From Lingula anatina (taxonomy: Eukaryota > Brachiopoda > Lingulata > Lingulida > Lingulidae): DNA of 64,000 nucleotides. Below are positions 1 to 10,665 of this stretch, piece after piece. The stretch lies in contig NW_019775900.1 in NCBI RefSeq assembly GCF_001039355.2, forward strand, positions 111,070 through 175,069, written 5' to 3'. The position numbers were made by a program, and so were the translations under genes. The notes under the pieces are model-generated. The model was not told the DNA's origin. It did not search any database and saw only the letters and a list, made by a program, of their open reading frames with translations. Positions within the stretch are counted from its first letter, which is position 1. The number at the start of each line of letters is the position of its first letter.

Positions 1-276
1 TTTACTTTACACACGAGATCCGAGATATCTCCTTCACTTATTTAGGCGATGCCATTGGCTTAAAGTCCATGGAAATTATCTCTCATTCTCAATATGAAGA
101 AAGCAAAAAAGTGAAAAAATATTCACGGAAAATATTCACGAATTCTACTTTTTCTAATTCTCTGGTAAAGTAAAAGTAATAAATCTGGTTTTTAGTATAA
201 ATCACTGGAATTTTTTTTTAAATTCATGCCTTACTATAGGATGTGGAATATTTGTGTATTTAGTAACCTAGCCTAT

Positions 277-588
277 TTTGGTAACGAAAGTTTTAAAAAT
301 AACAGCCCTTTGGGATGATATTCGCACGTTATTAATACTTACAAAAATAAGCCTACATTCTGTTGTCAACCTCAAGTATATTTTTTCACGAGGGATGTAT
401 GCTTTAAGGCATCAGAATGAAACCTGAGTTTNTTTGGTAACGAAAGTTTTAAAAAATAACAGCCCTTTGGGATAATATTCGCACGTTATTAATACTTACA
501 AAAATAAGCCTACATTCTGTTGTCAACCTCAAGTATATTTTTTCACGAGGGATATATGCTTTAAGGCATCAGAATGAAACCTGAGTTT
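277..588. repeat. 155-bp direct duplication around single N (432)
   Basis: Positions 277-431 and 433-588 are the same sequence with about three differences (one A indel and two G/A changes). The first copy ends exactly at the N and the second begins immediately after it. This is most simply two overlapping contig ends that were joined without merging. Confidence 0.85.
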
Positions 589-968
589 ATCAATTGTTTT
601 GTTAATACTTACTTTTTCTCGTTTATCCAGCACCTTTGAGAGTATTTGGGTAAGCTTAACATGGAAGTCAGCCGGTATCTGATCTCCCGATACATTGGTT
701 TCTACTCGGCAAAGCGGCATAGCTGTTCTCGTAGACGTCTAGTGACTGTATGATATATTTCTCGGTGAAAAGCTGAGTATTTCAATTGAACAGTTGTCTT
801 TAAACAAGACTACAACACCGAAATACTGGCGTCAATAGAATTTATTTCCTTATTCATGATGTATTTTACTAACTCTGATGTTGGTACATCGTACATCACG
901 GTGCCAGCATATCACGGTTTATAAAATATGCGCAACGTCGAATGTTAACATATCTGCATATAGTCTAA
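589..968. other. No gene seen
   Basis: Unique-looking AT-rich DNA between the duplicated contig end and the Tc1 element. The 63-codon minus-strand frame ending at 720 has no recognisable domain. Confidence 0.6.
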
Positions 969-970
969 TA

Positions 971-2631
971 CAGACTTGACATTTAATATGGAATATTTCA
1001 GTTTTAAAGGTATACCTAGGTAAAAATGCGTTCTTTATTGAAAAAACTCAGATCTCATATAAGATATCTGACTGGAGGAGTGTGAAGACAGGTGTGTCTC
1101 TACCAATTAACTGATTACCAAGTCTGCTGCATTGCTGCATTGTGTGATATGCAGTGATTTAATTGGGTAGTGCTCCTTTGGGCTGGCCAAAGCTTGGCTT
1201 TGGCGAGGCATGGCTCTGTCAAAAATGTATACATATGTCGGCAACCATTGCATAGAAGAATTTGAAATTTTGCATGCAAGCGGTCGGTTCTGCAGTGCGT
1301 AAAATAAGTCAAGCATTGTTTATCAAAATCGTTAAGCTGTGCCAGAATGGCGCGAAAAAGACAGACATTGCCAGACAGATAATTGCCCTAAACGGAACTG
1401 TCCGCACAGTTTCATAGAGTAATGCCCCGGGTTATGTACCCACACAGACAACACGTCCAATGTATCGATATCTTACCACCAGGATACAGGACTCAATGTC
1501 CTTCAGGAAATGCTGCTACAATTAAACCAAAACCACCTAGTCCGTTTTAAATGAGGGGCAAATTGTCACCAAAACGCGTTTTTCAAGGCGCTAAGCGAAG
1601 ACCAAAATGGTTTCAGCAGATGAGGATATAAGGCGACCTCTGAGGAAGCCACTGTAAACAGCAAAACAGCGTAGTCTGTTTCTCTAATGAATTGGGGACC
1701 ATTACCGTTTCTGGGTAGAACACTGAAATCGCGTTGTTTTCTTTATTGAGGTCAGATTTCACATGTACCGCTTAATTGATCAAAACAAGTTTACAGACAT
1801 CCTGAAGAGGCCTACGGCAAGGTGTGTGCCGCTTCTGAAGTGACTAGGGCCATTGACAGCGTCAATATTTGGAGTTGATACCACATTGGTGCCAAAACAC
1901 CAATGGAAGTCATCGATGAAAACCTGAACCAGATCAAATTAAGGAATAATCTGGGAACCATTTGACTATCATTTGATAGGGGGCACCTTAGGAACAGTTT
2001 TAGGTTGCACGATCAGATTGCTGGTTCACACAGAGCACTTTTAATAGAAGATAACTTACAGAACCAAGGGAATGAGCAGCTACCTTGGTCATCAAAATCG
2101 CCATATTTGAACCACTTTAACAATATGTGGTTAGGTCAATAGTCGCTAAATCAACGGCCTGCATGTCCTACAACAAAACTGAACCAAATTGGACAAGCTT
2201 TAACCGTTGCCTGGAATTTTATTCCAGATTAAATTCTAAAAAAACTATCGCAAGAAATGCCTTGCCTCTTGAAAGCTCTGGTAGCAGAAAGATAAGGTCA
2301 GGCATAGCGGCGACCGTTACTGTGACTAGACACTGACATGAAGGTCCTTTGTGGGTCGTGTAACTCTTTTAAAGACGATAATTTGGAAAATATGGAGATC
2401 CAAAATATCGCTTTCAATGGTTGTCGTATGACTTAAAATTGGCAATGTATTTTTGTTTGCATCATTGGCGAAGTCAATTTAAGAACTGATGTCACAATGA
2501 CATGGAACAGTTTATCAGAAGTTATTAAAACACGATTTTGATCCTTATTTTCATTTATCAGTCGGCAAAATAGGAAAAAAACTGATGAATTATGATTTGG
2601 AAAAAATATTCCATATTAAATGTCAAGTCTG
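971..2631 (+). mobile_element. Decayed Tc1/mariner-family DNA transposon, copy A
   Basis: The ends are inverted repeats of about 28 bp: the left begins CAGACTTGACATTTAATATG and the right ends with its complement. Both are flanked by TA (969-970, 2632-2633), the expected Tc1/mariner target duplication. Inside, the plus strand encodes fragments of a Tc1 transposase in several frames. At about 1319-1417 there is a helix-turn-helix-like stretch (IVKLCQNGAKKTDIARQ). Around 1888-1965 there is a piece resembling the family's GKTP...ID.NLN block. At about 2008-2142 there is LPWSSKSPYLN, matching the LPWPAxSPDLNPIEHLW block, and at about 2200-2310 a C-terminal AWNFIP...MP-type tail. Stops and frameshifts interrupt every section. 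The catalytic Glu of the IEHLW motif is replaced (HFNNMW), so it cannot encode an active enzyme. Confidence 0.85.
1319..2310 (+). pseudogene. Tc1 transposase pseudogene in copy A
   Basis: A broken open reading frame for a Tc1-type DDE transposase, which would bind the inverted repeats and cut and paste the element. Recognisable blocks occur in the expected order: N-terminal DNA-binding helices, central catalytic blocks, then the C-terminal tail. In-frame stops follow the VRTVS, NNLGT and NNMWLGQ segments, and there are frame changes between blocks. The LPW block keeps LPW and SP-LN but loses the Pro-Ile-Glu that carries the last catalytic acid. Confidence 0.75.
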
Positions 2632-2843
2632 TATCACAGCACAAAAAGTCAATTTTCAGCTCTTTTACTCTTCAGGAAATGGGTCTGAATATTCTCTTTA
2701 CAAGCCTTTTCAACGGTGTAAAGCTCTACCGGAAAGGTCAGGGTCTACGGGTTTACTACCCTTTTATGCCTAGGCNAAAAAAACTGATGAATTATGATTT
2801 TGAAAAAATATTCCATATTAAATGTCAAGTCTGTATTATCACT
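2576..2843. repeat. Duplicated Tc1 right end around single N (2776)
   Basis: The terminal ~60 bp of the Tc1 element (about 2576-2633) recurs straight after the N (2777-2840) with small changes. The sequence after each copy is different. This looks like a join made through the repeated transposon end, or two alleles differing next to the insertion. Confidence 0.7.
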
Positions 2844-3357
2844 CAGCTTAAGCTGTTATTACGAATGCAACTACTAAAATGCTCCAAAAGAACCAAGAAC
2901 AGTGCACCAAAACAGACAAAGTAATCTGTAAAATCTCTGTTTTATAAATGTGGAAATCATAAATCTTGGGTCTTTGTTTGATTATCAACCGTCTGAAGTG
3001 AAAAAGCCCCTGAAGCACAGGCTGTCGAAATCCACTTCAAATATGTTGACTACAGTCTGGTTAATCTGCATGTCATTTATCACTGCTACCGAGTCCGTAA
3101 CATGTTGCCGAAGAGAACCGATTAAAACGGCTTGAAGAAATGGCATGGTGCGTGTTAAGAGACATTTTGATATTGCTTCAAAAGTTTTGGTTGGATGTTA
3201 AAAAATACTAACATCATTTTAAACAGAAAAACCTCGAAAAACTTCCTTTGTCATTTTCGGCTTTAAGGTTTGGCGCATGATGTCTTAGATGATGCACGTC
3301 ACTAAATATATCCTAAATATATCCATAGAAAAATAATGACATGAGAGAGCGAGAGGG

Positions 3358-3362
3358 TGGTG

Positions 3363-3394
<32 letters not shown>

Positions 3395-3427
3395 GGTGGT
3401 GGTGTGTGTGTGTGTGAGGGGGGGGGC
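3358..3427 (+). repeat. Compound GTT/GGT/GT/G microsatellite
   Basis: Consecutive (GTT)n, (GGT)n, (GT)n and G-run tracts. The open frames over it on both strands are low-complexity artefacts. Confidence 0.95.
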
Positions 3428-3867
3428 TGCATCCACTTTCAATGGGGCAGTGATAAAGAGGGACGGCATGAGAGAATTCCTACCAGCCTGCATGGGAACA
3501 CTTGTGTAAATGGTGGGCAAGTTGCCCCCTGGGTTTTTGGTTTGGCCATAAGTTTCATATATGTTTGTATGGGCTATTTGAACCCACGTTAAACTCCGGC
3601 CCGGGCGTCCTGACACGGGTGTTTTCATTTGTTTTCCACCCATTTTAGAGAGCAACGTTCCTACAAATTAAATAAACTGACTGTCGCACACCTTGGGGAA
3701 ATAATGCACAGGCTTTATAGAATCGAATCCATTTTCCCACCACAGCATCAAATAAAGAACTTATAAAGGTAGTCAACATCAACAAGCTTTCATGGTATAT
3801 TTTCTATGTACAGGTCGACATCCTGATATTGTCACACTGTACCCACGAAAACTTTAAAACCGCGTGC

Positions 3868-3896
3868 TTTTTTTTTTTTTTTTTTTTTTTTTTTTT
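3868..3896. repeat. Poly(T) tract, 29 bp
   Basis: Uninterrupted T run; on the minus strand it could be an old poly(A) tail. Confidence 0.95.
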
Positions 3897-5959
3897 GAAG
3901 TGATGTTTTATGGTATTAAGGCGGTCATTGTAATGTCATTCCACATGTTAGACTAACAACTTTATCTTGCATCTTGACTTTGGTTGGGACGCAATGCCTA
4001 AACGATCGTATCTTTAAAACAAATTCTGGCAAAACATCACCCAAAGACAAAGAACATAAAAATGATGAAAATTGATTGAGAAGCCGGTGAGAGCGTTTGC
4101 TCCAAAATTAAATGCCACTCACTCATACCCAAGGGAATATTGATATGCGTACAAGTGTCACAGATCGCAAACCTGGGTTCACGCTCTACAAGACACACTA
4201 ATCTTTGTTTATACTCATTTCATTCAAAGAACAATCCTACAAGAGAAACAAAGCCTCCCCAAAGACACTCGTTTCAGTTTAATTTGTCTACAATCTACTC
4301 GCGAACAATCTCGCTATCTTTCATCAATCAGTACCTAGTTGACTTAAAGTCTGTTTCAAGTATTGATCTTTTTGCCTTAATGCCAAACCTGTAGACTATG
4401 GAGCAGTTCTCAAGAGAGCGGTACGATGAAGGAACAAGAATAGGTATTTACCGCTGCTCTTGACAAAGGTGGCGCTGCTTACTAAGTGGCATACAAAACG
4501 CACATTTTTTGTAAATATCTATAAATAAATACTATAAATAAATAAGTAAATAAATGAATCTATGAAAAAGTTAGATTTTTCTGATCAGAGGCTGCACCTG
4601 GCGTTATGTGCACCATATGTTTTATTACAAAAAAATGCTTTTTCTTGACATATGCAGATGAAGACTAAACAACTCTCTCTCACACACGCGCACACTATGA
4701 TTCTTACATGCACGCATGCATACGTCCACAACCCACCTTTTTATATGCAAAGAAATAGCAGAATTGATCGCAAAAGTAATAGGCGATTGGATTTTTTTAT
4801 CCTTACCATCACAAAAATATACCCCATGGTAATGCTTACAAATACGATAAACTACTACTGATAATACAATAAAATCATCAATTCCAGCAAACTTTCATTA
4901 TTTTGACACAAACATTTTCGTCAGGGAAATGGGGCTATCACTCCTTCCAATATATCAGCAAGAGAATGACAATTTAGCATTTGGCGTTGATTGGTTTTGC
5001 GATATGAAATTTTGCCAAGGTGGCAAGTTCACCTTACATGCTATAAATTCAATACGACGCGATAAAAGGTGGCGATAGGGCATGTTTAAAACATAAGCGG
5101 CGGCTAAGGTTCAAACAGTGTGTCAACTTTATCTTCCAATCAAATAGGGAATACTCATTTAAGTGGAAATTTCAGTAGGTCAGTCGAGGCTATTAAGTGT
5201 CCCCAGTAAATCGTCGAAATGGGACACGTTTGCAAGTTAATGAATTGCAAATCACTATTTTATTAATGATCTAAGGACCACTGTTTGGTATTCGCCCTGC
5301 AACCAGAATTCAGAAAATGGATTGAGCCACCGGGTATTCAATTATCTCTTCTCTTAATGGTAAACAGCCTTCAGTTTTGCATTGGTTTGGGAATCCCTCT
5401 TCTAGAGCCAGCTCCCAAATATCGTTTTCAGTCACTGAAACCGCGTCACTGCATATGCTGGTTATAGGTGAATGACCAGGGTGGGTGTTGGATGTTAATA
5501 TGCATCGATGAGACGGAAATAGATGAACTCGTGTGAAAGGTTATAAAACAAAAAAGTGGGGGAAATAAAGAACAACTCAATAAGCACCTTTCCGCGTCTG
5601 TTAGTTCATTTCGATTTGATATCTCATCAAACAGTGTATTAGTTTTTGAAGCATCACACTTTGTACCTGAATACCCTTCAGATACCATCAATATAAGAAA
5701 AAAAAGCTAGAAGGAGAACTCAATAAATACCAACTCGTGTATGTTACCTAAATGCAGTCCATGACCAAGCTATAGCTAAGGCAGAACTAGTAGAACTAGT
5801 TAAATGCGTGTCAATCTATAACTAACATCAGCTAGGTACCTGTACCGAAGCGTTTTGTGTCCATGTGACAACTTCAATTAAGTCCAGAGTTTGCAACGGT
5901 CAGTCGACCATTGACTTTAATTTCAGAACTTGGGGCATATTCCAGTTCAGGTCAAATGC

Positions 5960-5962
<3 letters not shown>

Positions 5963-6034
<72 letters not shown>
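5963..6034. repeat. (AT)n microsatellite
   Basis: About 36 AT units; the overlying reading frame (alternating Tyr-Ile) is an artefact. Confidence 0.97.
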
Positions 6035-6038
<4 letters not shown>

Positions 6039-6457
6039 CAATTTTTTGTACATTTAAAATGCATCAATGAGTATACACGCGTGCATGTACAAGGGGGGAG
6101 GGGGTTGAACTCACAAGCAAAGGCGCTGAACTTTGTCTTATGCCTCGATTCGGCCGATTTTAGTATGCATCGATAGGTTCACTGAATCTGACCGCATACA
6201 CCAGCACAGCAACTTTGCTATATTTCATTGGCACTTTTGGAGCGAAGAAAGCCAAGGTATGTTGTTGTTCGGTTTAGATATTATTTTAAGTGTTATTTGT
6301 GTGAAAAAGACAAAATATCAGGGTTATCAATGCTTCTTGGGAGTTCAAACCCCTTAATGTATACTCGCACTAGTATATGTGTAGGTATGTGTTGACTTGT
6401 GCACATAATTTGGGTGTGGAGTGTGTGCACAGTGAAATAGTTATGTGTATGTGTGGC

Positions 6458-6460
<3 letters not shown>

Positions 6461-6498
<38 letters not shown>
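6461..6498. repeat. (GA)n microsatellite
   Basis: Nineteen GA units. Confidence 0.97.
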
Positions 6499-6500
<2 letters not shown>

Positions 6501-7071
6501 TACGAACGGAAAAGATGACTACTACATGTACAAGTGAGAACGAGGTATCCCATGATTAAAAGTACAATCATTGCTTTCTCTCCCCTAATTGATCCCTTTA
6601 TGGTACAATCTTAATCAAGCCTGGAGATTGATAGTACAGTGAATTGAGACGATAAAACCAGAGCTGCGTTATTAATCACTAGTTTATTACTCGCAATCCA
6701 ATATCTCCAATTGGTTCTGTCTCTGCTTCACGGAGTGACCTGTCGCAATATCTCTTATTTAACGCTTAGACTCAATATATTCCAGGCCAAATGGAAAAAT
6801 ATGTACGACCGTCACAAATGAGAGTCGTTCTTACGGTGGAAACCTTCACATCATTCATGCCCGAGGGAACGTTGATTGCATCTTCAAAAGTGAACCAATT
6901 AGTAAACAAACGTACGCGAGACTCCATTAAATTAAAGACGTAGCATCATAGCTCTTCAATCACGGACGGTTTTATGAAAGCGACCGAAATTAATTGACAA
7001 CATAAACTTCCCTGCAGTAGTCAGGAATGTGGTTCTTGCGGCTATAGTTTTTTGATGTGTTTTACGGTGAT

Positions 7072-7107
7072 AACACACACACACATACATACACACAAAC
7101 ACACACA

Positions 7108-7195
<88 letters not shown>
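7072..7195. repeat. Compound (CA)n(GA)n(CA)n(GA)n microsatellite
   Basis: A CA tract with ATAC interruptions, then GA, a short ACACAC, then GA again. Purine-rich on the plus strand in its second half. Confidence 0.97.
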
Positions 7196-7196
<1 letters not shown>

Positions 7197-8610
7197 GGGA
7201 AATTTCCTATTTTCTCTGTTTCTGTAAAATTTAATGTCTTTGCAAAAGGTTCCATTTCAGAGATGAAAAGTTAGTGTTATCTGATTGAAATTCTCACTTT
7301 GCCCAGAATGGTCTTCTGAAAGTGATAAAAGCGTCAATACTAATACATAAAGCCATAGCTTATCTTGTGAATCATAAGTTTTATTGCAAATCATGTCCCT
7401 GTTATTTCCTACTTCCTCATTATTATTCTAATTAAAATCTTTGTTCTTTTTTTCAAAAAAAATTCCCCTTCAAGAATATTACTCAATGGAACAATGCTAA
7501 ATGTCCTTTGAACATACGCCGCCTACTGCAGGTGTGCGAACGGGTATGCGTGTCAGTGTGATGTTTCATGACTTGTTCACGCAAGCGTACGTGGTTGAGC
7601 ATCAGACATTTATTCATAAATTAACGTAAGAAAATGATTGATCATGAGCGAGTGGAATCTAATTTCCGATGATGTTAAGTTGCCGACATACACCACAAGG
7701 CAGCCGTACGTGTGAGCTACAGTAGCAACATTACCACGCGTGTAACTCATTTATGCCGATTTCAAAAGTAATACCATAAGCTGGTCTTCTTATTTTAGAT
7801 CAGCGGGTGGGACTAGATAGAGCTAAGCTATGACTCAGCATGCGTTAGTACACAAAGGAAACGACGTTGTTATTTATACTCACACCATTAATAAAAAAGA
7901 AATACTGTTAAAATGCGTGCGCAGTGGTTGCCGCATGTTTGATTGTGGACAAATTCCAGGCATCTGAGAAGTGCATAGAAACCTTTCTCCAGTCTCATTT
8001 CCTCGACGTGCGGGTGTTCGCAGTCTCCTATGACGCAAGCGGCGAGAGGTCGCTTGTTAAGAAACGGGCCAGCTGAGTTAAGGTGGGGGTTTTCTAGGCA
8101 CTAAGTAACAGTAAGATGGCATAAACGACACTCCCGTTGCGACACGTAACTGCGGCCCATTGTTAGTTAACAAACACCAAGTCTAACGATTTTTCATCTC
8201 ACGCCCAAAGTCTATTTTGCTTTTTAAGTACCACTTACGAAACAAGTCCCTGCTACTGAGACTTTAAAATAAGCAGATGATTACTATAGCTCAAGCCTCC
8301 TGAAGATGCATTAACTTTCAATGAATTTCTTGGATAAAATTTCCGGGATTTATGAGTCAGTGAACGAGAGTATAGGAAATTATATCCTATTTATATGAAT
8401 TACTCCTGCATTAAAAGGTTTCTCATATATTTACGGTTTCCTTGAAGGAAATCAAAGTACCTATTGTTGCAATCTTTTTTAACAAGTAAAAACCCCGTTC
8501 TCTTCATGCTCCAGGTGTTTCTATCATGTTTTAAACTTTGTCGGCTTCATGAAACATCGTTAAGTTGGACGAAGGTAATGATTTTTGTTCCGTACTTGGG
8601 AAAGTGAGTC

Positions 8611-8964
8611 ACAATGCGAATCATGCGTAGTGGTTCAAAGTCTCGCAGCTTGGCGTGAAATCAAGCGAGATTTTGTGGGATATGTAAGAGAGTGGGGTCA
8701 GAAATAATGACGGAATACCTGTACTGAAAGCGGTAGAGGAACGAATAAAAGCTGACAGAATTTACCGATCTTTTTCTGGTTGTTTTCTCTTTTAAATTCT
8801 GTCGAATTTCAGTCTACATTCAACAAGATTGCGAATTTACTAGGGTTTGCGTGATGTCCAGTGTAAAGACGACATGTCCAGTGTAAAGTTTCAACTTTTT
8901 CGTTGTAAAGTAAACCCCACCTCACGTAGTATCTCGCAAGTTTCTAGTCTCGTATGACGCCACA
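8611..8964 (+). repeat. ~350-bp dispersed repeat, copy 1
   Basis: Shares an ordered set of blocks with 13511-13852 in the same orientation: GCGAATCAT, CAAAGTCTCGCAGCTT, CTGACAGAATTTA, AAGTAAACCCCAC/AAGTAAACACCAC and TCTAGTCTCGTATGACG. Overall they are moderately diverged. No open frame and no obvious terminal repeats. Contains a local tandem duplication of ATGTCCAGTGTAAAG. Confidence 0.65.
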
Positions 8965-9289
8965 CAATACCACACATGACAGAGAGTCCCCCGTGATAGA
9001 GAGTCCGCTTCCCATTCATTTGTACAGGTAAGCCTCGCCCTAGATTTTGATCCACTTAGGTCAGGCTTACCCTAACCATATAACTAAATGGAGGGCGGAT
9101 TTCCTCAGTTTCTTTACACCGACAGCCTCGTTTTAGGCTTACTGACAGCCTCGTTTTAGGCTATCTGCCTTATCACGGGAAAATCATCAAAGGGTATTTA
9201 ACAAATGCCACTTGGACATTAAATTCTCGAGCCTAACATACAGAATAACATTTTCGATAAGTTCATTTACCCACGCTCACGACTATCTA

Positions 9290-9297
9290 TCTATCGA

Positions 9298-9324
<27 letters not shown>
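9290..9324. repeat. (CTAT)/(CT)n microsatellite
   Basis: CTATCTATCGAT leading into about 13 CT units. Confidence 0.93.
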
Positions 9325-9334
<10 letters not shown>

Positions 9335-9820
9335 AGTTTAAGTACAATTTATATTTGCCAAATATATTCTGAGAGGGGGTAAAAATAATCTGCCCTTTTT
9401 GTCTTCGATCGGCTGATGCAGTGTCTTTTATTTCTTCAAATAAATTTATACAACGAAAGTAGACAATAATCTGTGCACGATAATAGACATATTATCTCAT
9501 CTAAAGTCTCATATCCGGCCATCATCATTGGATCTTATTGAGTAGCCGAGGCCGATTGGAAATAGCGGAGTTCAGATCTGTGGGAAATAATGGAAAGCTT
9601 TTCAGTATGTGTTTTTTAATATAGAGAGAAATCATGTCCAATCTGTTATTTTTTCTGAGCTCTTGTTCAGATTATGGGCGTATTTCAAGTGATAATAATA
9701 ATAAGAAGAAGCAGAAGAAGAGGAGGAAGAAGAAGAAGGGATTGATAATATGCAATTAAATAAGGGTCATATGTATGTATTGTCTGATGCAGCCATCCAT
9801 TTTTTTTTGTAAAGGGGCCT

Positions 9821-9847
9821 TATATATATATATATATATATATATAT
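9821..9847. repeat. (TA)n microsatellite
   Basis: About 13 TA units next to the duplicated 61-bp contig end. Confidence 0.95.
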
Positions 9848-9968
9848 TGACAAGTTTTTAGTTTAAATTGGTCTTTTAAAAATCTCGCGAAAAGATTCGC
9901 TTGTATNATTGACAAGTTTTTAGTTTAAATTGGTCTTTTAAAAATCTCGCGAAAAGATTCGCTTGTAT
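9846..9968. repeat. 61-bp direct duplication around single N (9907)
   Basis: 9846-9906 and 9908-9968 are identical as read. The first copy abuts the N and the second starts right after it. It lies next to a (TA)n tract that may have caused the assembly break. Confidence 0.85.
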
Positions 9969-10365
9969 ATGCATATAGGGGCCTATTGCATAATAAGGAT
10001 TTTGCATCTTCACTTTCCAAAAAACCTGCCCCAACTTCTCCCCCGGGCCTTCATCCCATGTACCTTAAAACAATTCCAAGGAAACTAGGAAGGAAAGGGT
10101 CTAGTGAGAGAAAAAAGGACCAGAGGCGAAGTGACGTGGTTGTAATGGAGTTTCGACTTGGTGGCTAGACACTCGGTATTGAAGACACCTGCAACGGCAA
10201 AGCCACCAGCTCAGACCGATGGCACCAATGAGAGCATTTGTATTTAAGTTTCAATAACAAATTTACTCTTGCCGTTTGATTTTACCCCAAATTTACGCAG
10301 CCTGTGTGTTAGACGTCTTTAAAGACCTGTGATGCCCACTGAAGTGAATTGAAAATTGTGCAACA

Positions 10366-10665
10366 TTGTTTTGCCATGATGAGACCTCATGCGATAATCT
10401 CTGGTCGCAAGACTTTTTTGAGTGTTTTGAACATTATAATGAACTCGAAAAGGTCAACAAAATTGTCGAAAAACCTAGGCGATCGATGAAATTTGACGGA
10501 GGTGAAGAGAGACAACTTGTATACTGTAGAGATTATGTAGACATCACCTTACAACCCATTTGCGATTCTCAGAGACAGATAGCAAGAAAATGCCCTCCAC
10601 CAGGAGTCTCTGTAGTTACATTTAATGGAAAGACCCTCGTATTATGTAATGGTCTGATGCACTAA
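10366..10665 (+). CDS. Weak candidate coding exon, cysteine-containing, unknown function
   Basis: I do not recognise this sequence. It is an open stretch of about 100 codons ending in TAA, with a protein-like composition: regularly spaced cysteines (FCHDETSC, FFECFEHY, YCRDY, PICDS, KCPPP, LVLCNG), mixed charge and no low complexity. The frame is open only back to a TGA at 10345 and lacks a good ATG, so if real it would be a 3' terminal exon. A possible acceptor is the CAAG at about 10408-10411, but its pyrimidine tract is poor. The cysteine pattern would suit a small secreted helical domain, but this is speculation. It may simply be a chance open frame. Confidence 0.2.
   Translation: MFCHDETSCDNLWSQDFFECFEHYNELEKVNKIVEKPRRSMKFDGGEERQLVYCRDYVDITLQPICDSQRQIARKCPPPGVSVVTFNGKTLVLCNGLMH

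Larger units (their letters stand above)
2844..8610. other. Noncoding stretch with simple repeats
   Basis: Contains the microsatellites listed separately. Remaining open frames are short (under about 120 codons) and have no family resemblance. I see no exon, RNA gene or further transposon in it. Confidence 0.6.
8965..10365. other. Noncoding stretch
   Basis: Holds a 2x direct repeat of TGACAGCCTCGTTTTAGGCT near 9120-9165, CT and TA microsatellites, an AAG-rich purine run near 9700-9738 and the single-N duplication. No supported gene. Confidence 0.6.

Noticed and set aside
3302-3655. Frames across GTT/GGT/GT repeats on both strands
   Set aside because: Translations are homopolymeric Thr/Asn or Gly/Val from microsatellites.
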